The notes below the pieces were generated by a model. It did not search any database. It saw nothing but the letters and a program-made list of their open reading frames with translations, and was not told where the DNA came from. 64,000 bases of DNA from Liquidambar formosana (Eukaryota; Streptophyta; Magnoliopsida; Saxifragales; Altingiaceae): the NCBI GenBank assembly GCA_039720395.1, contig CM077831.1:19336982-19400981 (forward strand), given 5' to 3'. Within the stretch, counting starts at the first letter, position 1. The number at the start of each line of letters is the position of its first letter. Both the position numbers and the translations under genes were made by a program. Shown piece after piece: positions 54,608 through 64,000 of the stretch.

Positions 54608-57342
54608 ATGGATCCAAATGAAGACTCCACTTCAAAGTATCCATTCCTTGACTCAAAGAGTAGATACAAGGCACCAATATATGATGTTCCTCAAGAGAAA
54701 TTGCTTCTAGAACCAAGGAATCATCTCTCTTTTCTCCATTCCAAGCAAGAGGTAAGCTTACCCATTTTAAACTTTTCTTTGAAATTTTCATTTTTGTTGA
54801 TTGAAATGCATTCCCATGAACTCTCTATGAGTATTCCTAGCAATGTTTGCAATGCCCATTGATTTTGGCAAGGATTGGATGTGAAAAGAATTCAATTTGA
54901 AAACTTGGTGAATAGTGCCCACCAAGTGTTTGATAAAATGCTTGAATGATGAAAATTCATCCAATCTTTGTAAAATTGATGTGTATTGCAAGGCAAAATC
55001 ATAGGCATTCATTTCTAATTGATTTTAGAAACAAAGCCAAGCATTTTCATGAACTTTGAAAAACAAAGTTTGCTATATTTTTGAAAAACCCATGTTTTCA
55101 TGAACAAGGTTTGCTTATTTTTTCCTTAAAAAACCACTTTAGAAAACAAAGTTTGCTTGCTATTTTCTTTGAAAAATCCATGTTTCCATGGTCTTGGAAT
55201 ACATGGTTTACCAATGATCATGAGTTTGAAGAATAAAACCAATGTTTTCATAAACTTTCAAAGCAAGGTTTACTTGTTCATGAACTAAAAAACTTAGTTT
55301 TTGAAAAGCCAATTATCAATGCTTGCATATGATTTTTTTTACACTAACTAGGTGAATGATTCTTCTTGATTAGCCCAACTTCCAAGACCTACGCACAAGG
55401 TCTTCGATAAAGAATCTTATTGGGTGGTGGAGGCGTATGGAACACACCCAACCTTCCGCAAGAGAATCCATTAAGAAAGCGGGTTTTGGTTGGTTTCTTG
55501 ATTCCCTATGGAATGAACAGTGGGATAAGCAAGCCCTCCTTGCCTTGGCTGAGCTATGGTGGGATACCACCAACACTTTCCACTTCAGTTTTGGGGAGAT
55601 GACCATGACTCCTAAGGATTTTTCAATTATCACCGGTTTAAGCCTCAAATGAAAGAGGTTGGAATTCTATGGAGATGCCAACACGGATAGTGCCTATCTC
55701 TTCACTATGTTAGGGATGGATATTGAGGCGGGCTCACGCGGTGTTAGGAGGACATAGCTATTCGAGAATTTTTCCAACCAACTGGAAGGTGTGGGAGTGG
55801 CTCCCGAGTGCATGGCTAGGGCTTTCATGATCTATATGCTTTCTTGCACTCTCTTTGTTGGTGCCAATGACATGGCATAACTGGGATATCTTGCCTCCAT
55901 GGTGGATGTGAACAAGATGGGAAGATATAACTGGGGAGGGGTAGCACTAGCCACTATGTACAGATCCATGTCTGACATGTCTCGAGGTGTTTCCAAGAAT
56001 TTTGGTGGGCTTCCCTTTGTTTGGGAGGTAAGTAAAAATATTTAATTTTTTAGATTCCTCTCAAACTTGATTTGATTTTAATGCTTTTCTTGAATTTTGA
56101 CAGATATGGTATTATGAATACTTGGGACTGTGCCGCCCCACCCTGGATAATGAGATACAGGAATGGCCCATACTTGGGAACTATGCCCCCACCAAGATAG
56201 CCGTGCGTGCCCCCAATAGGCATGACTACGCCCATGCAAGGGCGTACTTGGCAAGCTTAAATGCTGATATGGTGACCCTCCTTCCTCATTCTTTATTCAT
56301 TTTTTTTTTTATTATCTTGCTCATCATTTTTCCCAAATTCAACAGGTGGAGTGGAGCCCATGGGGGCTGTGGGAGGCTAGGTTGCCTAGGAGATGTGTGT
56401 CCTATTTGGAGTTGACTGGAAAGAGGGTACTTTTTGAGGGTCCCTCAGGGTGCTACTGGTATTTGGGGGAGCGCGTCCTTAGGCAGGTGAAAGGACGAGT
56501 GGATGCCGCTCTTACCCCTGTCTTGCCTCCCATGAACATGAGGCATACTGACTCTCTGGATGGGGATGAGCTGATGGAAGCTCTGACTGGGTGGGACGCT
56601 GAGGAGTTCACCTCGCCTAATACCGACTACATGACTTTCTGCAATCAATTTCTGATGCGTCCTAGAGTCATTGGTTTCCCACCTCAAGGGGTGAGTCTCT
56701 ATTCCATTCTTTTCAATTATTGACTTGTGCAAGCACTCTCCTTAAGCAAATTGTCTATTGCAGGGCCGGCGAGCTCGTGGACATAGTTCCACAATAGCGT
56801 CCTCCACAGGCATGACTCATGGGGATGAGGATTATGAGATGGGGGGAATGGCACAGCCACCTCTCCCAGTTCTCGACTGGCAAGTGAATATATGTAATGG
56901 GTTGGAGTTTATGAGGACTAACATTACTCACCCTGCTTTTGATGAAGTCCCTAGGATTGACTCGAGCTATGAGCATGTAAGCTCTAACCCTTTGCCTTCC
57001 TGAAAACCTCTTTCATCATTTATTAACCATGTTCATCTTTTAGGTTCCTCGAGAGTACGCACAGGAGTGCCTTGAACTCAACGAGGGATTGAGGCGAGAC
57101 CTTGTTAGGATGAGTTTGGCGAACTCGATGCTAGAGGGACAACTGAATCCCACTGTAAGCCATTCCCTTTGTTCATTCCAATCATAGGAGCTAATGATAT
57201 AACCCTTCTTTATTAATTGATTTCTTTGCAACAGGTCTCCACATTGCGCCCACCACAGCCAATGCCACCCCCAGGGAATCCTCATGCTGGTCGTGGTAGA
57301 GGCGAATCAAGTAGAAAGAGAAGAACCACGGGAGACCATTAG
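54608..57342 (+). pseudogene. PMD-like intron-containing gene of element C (nonsense-mutated)
   Basis: Seven exons match element A: 54608-54751, 55374-56027, 56104-56271, 56346-56690, 56764-56976, 57044-57154 and 57235-57342 (TAG). All introns are GT...AG. Exon 2 has FHFSFGEMTMTPKDFSIITGL, then three in-frame stops by comparison with A: after SLK (about 55650), TAG for Trp (about 55756) and TAA for Arg (about 55878). Exons 3-7 remain open. The basic end SRKRRTTGDH is kept. A non-functional copy, but it confirms the gene model. Confidence 0.82.
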
Positions 57343-57576
57343 ATTAGCTTACCCTCTTGCTTTGTAATCGAATGAAACATCTTTCTTTATGCTTTTTAAT
57401 CTCTCTTTGAACACTTGCTTTGGTACTTTGTATGAGACTTTTGGAATTCCATGGTGGTGATTTACTCGTATTTTGGTGCAAAAATAAGCTCAAAATAAGC
57501 TTCCTAGGGTCACATAACCATATAGGGGCCAAAAGAGGTCAAAAATAGGCAAAACTGGGCAAAATAGGAAAACGGC

Positions 57577-57656
57577 CTCGGGTGACCACCCGGGGCTGGG
57601 CGGCTAGCCGCCCAAGCCCAGGTGGCTAGCCGCCCAGGCCTAGGTGGTCACCCGAG
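57577..57656. promoter_or_regulatory. 80-bp quasi-palindrome, copy 9 (upstream of single-exon gene, element C)
   Basis: CTCGGGTGACCACC...GGTGGTCACCCGAG with cores GGCGGCTAGCCGCC and GGTGGCTAGCCGCC. Its edge is 144 nt from the ATG at 57800, identical to the spacing in element A. TATAAAA at 57744-57750. Confidence 0.92.
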
Positions 57657-57799
57657 CCCGAAGTGGAAATCCCACTTTGAATAGGAAACTTCCTATTCTG
57701 ACGGGTTTTTTCCTATTTGAACTTGGATTTGTGACCTTTTCCCTATAAAAACACATCCAAGAGGTTCCTAAACCTACTTGTATTCATTCATTAGAAATT

Positions 57800-59067
57800 A
57801 TGGAGGCTCTAGACAAATTTTTAGGAGGGTTTTTGAGAGTTATGAGTGCTGAAGCAAAATCTGAGTTCAAGTGCTTTGGCTTGGATCCATTGCTCTCCTT
57901 GAGGCATGTAAAGCTTGAAGCGAACCTCTTGACTGCTGCTACATATTTTTGGGATCCCCAAGTTCATGTGTTCCGCTTCAACTATGAAGAACTGTGCCCA
58001 ACCATGGAGGAATTCTGCGCGTTGTATGGAGTTTCACCGGTAGGTCCTTTCATCCTTGCTACTCCTCGCCCAAGCTTCCTTACTTCTTTTTCCAACAATA
58101 TGCCTCCACGTTTGTAAAGGACCATATGGTAGACTTGATGAAATTGGCAACCTCTTTTTTGGCCTATGATAGCAAAGGTATTCTGAAATTTACCTTTCCT
58201 ATTAAGCATGCACTCGCCTTTTGCCTCATTGGTCGTTTCCTTATTTCAACTGGTACTCCACATGTTCCCATACAAATCTGTGACTTGATTCCTCTCCTTG
58301 CCAAGGGCTATAACTTGATTCCCATGGTGCTAGCTGAAACCCTGAATAGCTTGGATAAAGTCCATGAGGACCCAAAAGTTCCTTTAGGAGGTAGCCCCAT
58401 TCTGCTGCAAATGTGGTTGCTTGAAAGACTGAATTTCTTATCACCCATTGTCATTACACCATATAAGCCCCAGCATTACTGTCTTCGCCGCATTGAACTG
58501 CCTGGAAAGTTCTCATTAAGGGATTGGCTAGGTTACTTCCAAACTCTTTCATGGAGGAATATCAAGTGGTTCATCTCTATATGGGGCTGCAGTGAACGGG
58601 TGCTTTTGCGAACTTCCGGATGTGCCGTGGTGAGACTCATAGGACTGAGGTCTACTTCCTTCTATTGGCCTTCAAGGGTTCTTCGTCAGATGGGCGCCAT
58701 GCAAAACATACCCACTTCCTTGAAAGGTGACTATCCTGTGGTGCCTGCAAGTCTTTCTGTAGTGACTTGGGCGAAGGATCGATGGCCTAGCAAGTTGACA
58801 CTGACTCAAGTGACGAAAACTGATGGTCCATATATGATGAGCCCCGAGTATAAGGAATGGTTGAAAAGCAATTTAGGTGAGAGAGAGACTACTCGAAGAG
58901 AAAGGATTTTTGGACTTATCAAGAATAACGAACTTGGACCTTGCAGAGAAGATATTATAGAAGCAGTGACAGCAGCTTATGAGCATGACTTGAGGAAGAA
59001 AAGGAGACATGAAAGAGAGAAGAAGAAAGCTGAAAAGCGAGTTGCAAAGAAGCCCAAGAAAAACTGA
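57800..59067 (+). pseudogene. DUF7745-like gene of element C (frameshifted)
   Basis: Starts MEALDKFLGGFLRVMSAEA and follows the 428-aa protein of element A (YFWDPQVHVFRF, ELCPTMEEFCALYGV). Around 58098 a deletion of about 20 nt relative to A, not a multiple of three, ends the first frame at 58117; the remainder continues in another frame to 59067 with the same Lys/Arg-rich tail. The C-terminal part after the break is long and otherwise undamaged. Confidence 0.85.
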
Positions 59068-59425
59068 AGACTCAATAGAATAGGATATTTATGGCACTTT
59101 TATAGTTCTTTTACTTAATACCAATGAATTGCTATGTCAATCAATTTTAGTTTTGAATAAATTGCCAATGATGAATTAAATTTGGGATTTTGTTGTTTGA
59201 TTTAGACCGCACCCAAGGTAACTTTATGGGTTGCCTACGTATCTCCATGATTTTTTGCTTTTTGCTTTTTTGCTTTTTTCTTGTTTTTTTTTTTTTTTTT
59301 TGTTTTTTTTTTTCTGTTTTTTGTTTTTCTATTTTTTTGATTTGAATGGAGAATCAGGTCTTACGTAGTTCTCATGCCTTAACTTTTGCCTAGGCCGCCC
59401 TTACGGGTTTTCAACCTAGCAGGCT
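59068..59425. other. Convergent spacer of element C with T-rich tract
   Basis: Reverse equivalent of 10753-11067: the conserved block (about 59205-59247, reverse of GATACGTAGGCA...GGTGCGGTC) and a long T-rich run (59250-59340). No gene. Confidence 0.6.
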
Positions 59426-62400
59426 TCAAACATGATATTTTTTCAATTGATCCAAATTAGTTGGACGAGCGAACTCAATTCCATCTAAATCCATGAGGCG
59501 AACAGCCCCTGCTGGCAATATCTCTTTGATAATGTATGGTCCACCCCAACTTGGCTTGAATTTTCCCCGCGGATCGAACACTAGAGCTCTGATTTCTTTC
59601 AGCACTACATCCCCTTTCTTTAGACCTCGATCTTTGACATGCTTGTTGAATGCTCTGGCAACTCTCCGTTGATACCCTTGCACATGATACAACGCCCTTA
59701 ACCGCCTTTCATCGAGTAAAGCTAACTCATCATAACGGCTCTTAACCCAGTCCACTTCTGTTATCTGGCTTTCTACAGCGACCCTTAATGAAGGAACCTC
59801 TAATTCAACTGGCAACACGGCCTCCATTCCATAAACCAGAGAGTAAGGGGTAGCCCCTGTTGATGACCTTATTGATGTTCTGTAACCCCATAGAGCCAAT
59901 GGCAACTTCTCATGCCAGTCTGTGTGTGAGTCCGCAGTCTTCTGTAGTATCTTCTTGATGTTCTTGTTAGCTGCTTCCACCGCTCCATTAGTCTGAGGAC
60001 GGTATGGTGATGACAGATGGTGAACTATGCTGTACTTTTGTAAGAGCTCATGGGTTTCTTTCTGAAAGTGTTGGCCATTGTCTGAGATAACTTCATGCGG
60101 TACCCCATATCGATAGATGATGCTGTGCTGTATGAACTGTGCTACTTTCTTGGAATTCAAAATCTTGAAGGACGCTGCTTCCACCCACTTAGTGAAATAA
60201 TCGATGGCAACCAGGATGTATTCATGCCCATTTGACGCCTTTGGCTTGATCTGTCCGATGATATCTATCCCCCATACTGCGAATGGCCATGGTGACGACA
60301 TGCTTGTTAAAGGCATAGAAGGCAAATGTTGTCCACTGGCGAACAGTTGGCATTTGTGGCACTTCTTGACATGTGCGTGGCAGTCCCTTTCCATGGTAGA
60401 CCAATAATAGCCTAACCTCATGATTTTCTTAGCCAATATATAGCCATTCATATGCGGAGCCCCTATCCCTTCATGGATTTCTTTAATCAGATGCTCGGCT
60501 TCCTCCTCGATGACACACAGCAGGTGGATCCCGTCGTGTGATCTCCGATATAGCATTCCTCTACAAAGTACATAGTGACTTGCCAACCGCCTTAAGGTTT
60601 TTCTGTCAATGCGAGATGCTCCTTCTGGGTACTCCCTTTCTTTAATGAACTTCATTATGTCATGGAACCACGGGTGGCCATCATTTATCTCTCCTCCTCG
60701 GATTGCACAACAGTACACGGGTTTGTCTCGACATTCTACCACCAACGACTTCACATTTCCCCCTTCAGGTATCTCCACCATGGACGCTAGGGTCGCCAGG
60801 GCATCGGCGAAATGGTTCTTGTTTCTAGACAAGTAGTTGAACTCTATCTCTGAGAACTCCTTGGTTAGAGCTTCCAGATAGGCATGGTAGGGCAACAGCT
60901 TCTCATCTCGAGTTTTCCATTCCCTTTTTATCTGACAAATGATTAGCGCCGAGTCCCCGAACACTTCTAATTCTTTGATCCCCAATTCCAGTGCCGCTTC
61001 CAATGCTAGGATACAGGCCTTATACTCAGCAATGTTGTTGGTAGCTTCGAACCCCAACTTGACCGCCAACGGTGTAAATGCCTCTTCAGGTGAGACCAGC
61101 AGGACTCCTATCCCATAACCTTTCTTATTGGCTGCCCCGTCGAAATAAACTTTCCAAGTCTTTCTACCAATCTCTAGCACGTCCTCGTCTGGGAACTGAT
61201 CGTTGAATGGAGCGGATGATGACACAGGACAGCTGGCTAGGTAGTCTGCAATGACGCTTCCCTTGATAGACTTCTGATTCACGTACTTGATGTCGAATTC
61301 GTTGAGGAGAATTGACCATCGAGCAGTTCTGAATGACAATACCGGCCTTTCTACCAGGTACTTCAATGGGTCCACGCGACTTATCAAGAACACTTCGAAG
61401 GACATCATGTAGTGTCGGAGTTTCTGCGTCGCCCATACTAGTGCTACACAAGCTTTTTCAATGGCATTGTACTTCACTTCATAGTCTGTTATTTTCTTGC
61501 TTAGGTAGTAGATGGCATTTTCCTTTGTAGACCCTTCGAGATATTGAGCTAACATAGCTCCCGTCGCAGTTTCGGTGACCGTTAAGTATAACAAAAGCGG
61601 TGCACCTTGCCGTGGGGGAACTAAGATTGGAGGATTGCACAAGTATCTCTTAATGGTCTCAAAGGCCTCTTGGCATTCCTCATTCCATACTTTTGGCACA
61701 CCTTTCTTAAGCAATTTGAAGATTGGTTCGCAAACCATGGTCAAGTTGGCAATGAATCGGCTTATGTATTGAACTCTTCCCAGAAAACCCCGGATCTGCT
61801 TCTCAGTGCTAGGCGGCTCCATCTCCACAATAGCTTTTATCTTTCCTGGGTCCACTTCTATTCCCCTCTGAGTGATCATGAATCCCAATAGCTTGTCTGC
61901 AGTGACACCAAAGGCGCACTTCTGTGGGTTTAGACGGAGGTTGTACTTCTTTGCTCGCTCTAGGAATTTCTCTAGTGCCTTGAAGTGCCCTTCCCTATCC
62001 ACGGATTTCACGATCATATCATCGACGTAAACCTCGACTTCCTTATGGATCATATCATGCAACAAGGTCGTTGCTGCTCTTTGGTAAGTAGCCCCAGCGT
62101 TTCTTAAGCCAAAAGGCATTACCTTGTAACAGTACGTTCCCCATTGCGTGATAAAGGCTGTTTTCTCCATGTCTTGAGGCGCCATCTTTATCTGGTTATA
62201 CCCGGAGAATCCGTCCATGAAGGAGAGGAGTGCATGTCCCACTGTACTATCCACCAACACGTCGATATGGGTAAAGGAAAGTCATCCTTAGGGCTCGCGG
62301 CGTTGAGATCTCGGAAATCGACACACATCCTCACTTTCCCATCTTTTTTAGGCACAGGCACTATATTCGACAGCCACTCGGGGTACTCCACAACTTGAAG

Positions 62401-62784
62401 GAAACCCGCGTCTAGTTGTTTAGTTACCTCTTCTTTTACTTTTAGAGCCCATTCGGGTTTTAATCTTCTGAGTTTCTGCTTTACCAGCTTCTTTAGGGAA
62501 TTAGTGGGGATATAGTGTTGCACAATATCGGGGTCAATGCCAGGCATGTCTTCATAAGACCATGCAAAAGCCATAATGTTGGCTTTCAAGAGGGAGATCA
62601 TCTTTTCTTTTTCAACGGGGGAAAGGGTTTTCCCAATTTTAACTATTCTTGGCAATTCATTCGTCCCTAAGTTGATTGATTCCAATTCATCCATATTAGG
62701 TTCGGTGACGCCCCTTTTCCTTTGCTCAACGAGCTCTGGGGGGACATCGTTCCTAGGATCTATATCCATGCCATAAATATCCAT
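59426..62784 (-). pseudogene. pol: Pol of element C, one frameshift in RT
   Basis: ATG 62784 (MDIYGMDIDPRND), 19 nt after an AG acceptor (62804). A 1-nt deletion in a C-run at about 62268-62271 (three C where B has four) breaks the frame just after SPKDDFPLP in the RT. Everything downstream is open: YVDD, RNase H, second RNase H (FDGAAN, AEYKAC, FGDSAL, FADALA), integrase HHCC, D (GIDIIG), D (SDNGQHF), E (GAVEAANK) and GGPYII. One lesion means recent inactivation, or a sequencing error in a homopolymer. Confidence 0.92.
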
Positions 62785-62966
62785 AGAGGAGAGAAGAGAG
62801 ACACTGCATATATAGAGAAAGAAAGCACACTTTATTGACTAGGAATAATGGGAATGACACACAAAAGAAGAAAAACAAACAAATCTGTATCAATACTATG
62901 ACTCCACAAGGTGAGTTAAGTAGATACATCTTATTGAATTAGGGAAATATTACTAAACTAAGACAC
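62785..62966 (-). promoter_or_regulatory. gag-pol spacer of element C with splice acceptor
   Basis: Minus-strand TATATATGCAG|TGTCTC, 19 nt before the pol ATG, the same arrangement as in A and B. Confidence 0.5.
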
Positions 62967-64000
62967 CTACAAGCTGCTATCGGGTAGGCCAAGGTCTTCT
63001 TCTTCATGGAGCTCCGCAATGACACCACATTCAAGGTACCAATTCAGGAGTGGCATGGTAGCATGGCTAATGGACGAACCCTGGAGTTCTTCAATGGTCG
63101 AGTCTTCCACGGCGAGGATCATGTCTTGGAACATTTCAGTCATAGCCCTTGCATTAAGGTTCTCTGCCCAGTCCTCCTCTTTCTTTTCCCAGAACTCATC
63201 ATTGATGGCTTCATCATCCACCATTTCAACTGTGATTGGATACCATTCGGTGAAGAAGATTTCAAAACCCGGAACTCGGATCTTGGTAGCTTGGTCAAAG
63301 GTGGGCTCTGGAAACCCGCAATATAGAAAATCATCCCCTTCTTTGACGAAGTAACCATTCAAAGTAGGTCGATATGGCGAGATCCTCAGGTCTGGCACCC
63401 TTCCCTCGGCTTTGGCTCTTACTTTCTCTTTATTCCTCTTCAGCATTTCCGCATAATCATTTTTGGAGGGCTCATATCCTAACCCAAAAGTATATGAGGT
63501 GACACGGCTTTGAATAGATGTAGGGATCCCTTGTTGGCGACGCCCTAGCCCCATGCCTGGAAAGAAACTCATTCTTCTCATGATTTCACCAACGTGCAAG
63601 TTGCCATGGGGGCAGAAGTCCAAGGGTATTAACTCACCCTTCTCAAGTTCTTTCTCAATGCATTGGACATAGTCAAACCCAGATAGTGGTACCGCTGCTG
63701 ATTCGGGTTGTATCTCACATATAGGCACACCTGCGAGTTTCAATTCATAGTCCCCTTGAAGTGTCACTATGGCTCCTTCATGAGGAAACTTCACCTTTTG
63801 ATGGAGTGAAGACGGCATAGCCCCAGCAGGATGGATCCAAGGTCGGCCCAACAGCAAGTTGAAACATGACGGCACATCCAACACTTGGAATTCCACCCTG
63901 AATTCAGTGGGTCCCATGATTAGAGGTAAGGTAACCACTCCTATAACTTCTCGGCGGGTGTTGTCATAAGCTCTCACAGTCTGCCCAGATGGCATGAAAT
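62967..64000 (-). CDS. gag-pro: Gag-protease of element C (C-terminal part, runs off window)
   Basis: Covers the protein from just after the protease active site (GQTVRAYDNTRREVIG...FNLLLGRPW) through the G-patch-like segment (MSFFPGMGLGRRQQGI, GLGYEPSKND) to the family C-terminus (LPDSSL). It is open to the right edge. It lacks the 77-aa duplication seen in element A, so the short form is probably ancestral. The N-terminus and Gag domain are outside the window. Confidence 0.9.
   Translation of the reverse strand, partial: FMPSGQTVRAYDNTRREVIGVVTLPLIMGPTEFRVEFQVLDVPSCFNLLLGRPWIHPAGAMPSSLHQKVKFPHEGAIVTLQGDYELKLAGVPICEIQPESAAVPLSGFDYVQCIEKELEKGELIPLDFCPHGNLHVGEIMRRMSFFPGMGLGRRQQGIPTSIQSRVTSYTFGLGYEPSKNDYAEMLKRNKEKVRAKAEGRVPDLRISPYRPTLNGYFVKEGDDFLYCGFPEPTFDQATKIRVPGFEIFFTEWYPITVEMVDDEAINDEFWEKKEEDWAENLNARAMTEMFQDMILAVEDSTIEELQGSSISHATMPLLNWYLECGVIAELHEEEDLGLPDSSL

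Larger units (their letters stand above)
48160..64000 (-). mobile_element. Element C: Tat-lineage element, reverse, inserted in element B pol
   Basis: Read leftwards from the right edge: gag-protease (partial), pol, the two extra genes (now on the + strand), hairpin repeat array, polypurine tract and 3' LTR (52557-48160). GTTCC (48155-48159) is its left target site. It is younger than B, which it disrupts: pol has a single frameshift. Its 3' LTR carries a later D-type insertion. The 5' LTR lies outside the window. Confidence 0.93.

Overview
The window is nuclear DNA of a flowering plant, probably a eudicot. It is almost entirely nested LTR retrotransposons, with short AT-rich host spacers, a plastid-derived fragment and small DNA-transposon relics. 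I cannot name the species. The main family is Ty3/gypsy of the Tat lineage: the pol ORF carries a second RNase H between the first RNase H and the integrase, the primer binding site matches the 3' end of tRNA-Arg, the internal region is about 15 kb, and extra genes lie antisense between pol and the 3' LTR. No ordinary single-copy host gene was recognised.

Layout. 1-841: right end of a hAT-like insertion that interrupts the 5' LTR of element A. 842-21462: element A (+), with partial 5' LTR, intact gag-protease ORF, intact pol ORF, two antisense genes (one single-exon, one 7-exon plant-mobile-domain gene), a hairpin-rich tandem repeat region and a complete 3' LTR. 21463-25316: an older reverse LTR (B') into which A inserted; it is also split by a 1.7-kb LTR (D) flanked by TTCCC. 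25317-26921: leader and 5' LTR of another reverse Tat-type element (E). 26922-29416: spacer, possibly with a further LTR fragment (H). 29417-32677: reverse solo LTR of family A inside an AT microsatellite. 32678-37220: spacer with solo LTR F, a 397-bp Mutator-like MITE and an LTR end (G). 37221-38946: plastid DNA (rpl20 part, rps12 5' exon, clpP exon 3). 38947-48159: element B (+), decayed and cut in pol by element C. 48160-64000: element C (-), running off the right edge, its 3' LTR split by a second D LTR.

How the parts work together. Gag-protease and pol are separate ORFs. All three copies have an AG acceptor exactly 19 nt upstream of the pol ATG, and the LTRs carry a GTAAGT donor, so a spliced pol mRNA is likely. 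The two antisense genes have their own upstream regions. A quasi-palindrome of about 80 bp occurs in the U3 of every A/B/C-type LTR and upstream of both antisense genes, so three transcription units of one element share a promoter-proximal cruciform module. Between the antisense genes and the 3' LTR lie arrays of short hairpins whose arms change together while the loops stay fixed, and a nested covarying hairpin abuts the polypurine tract. These structured DNA/RNA modules are the most novel content of the window.
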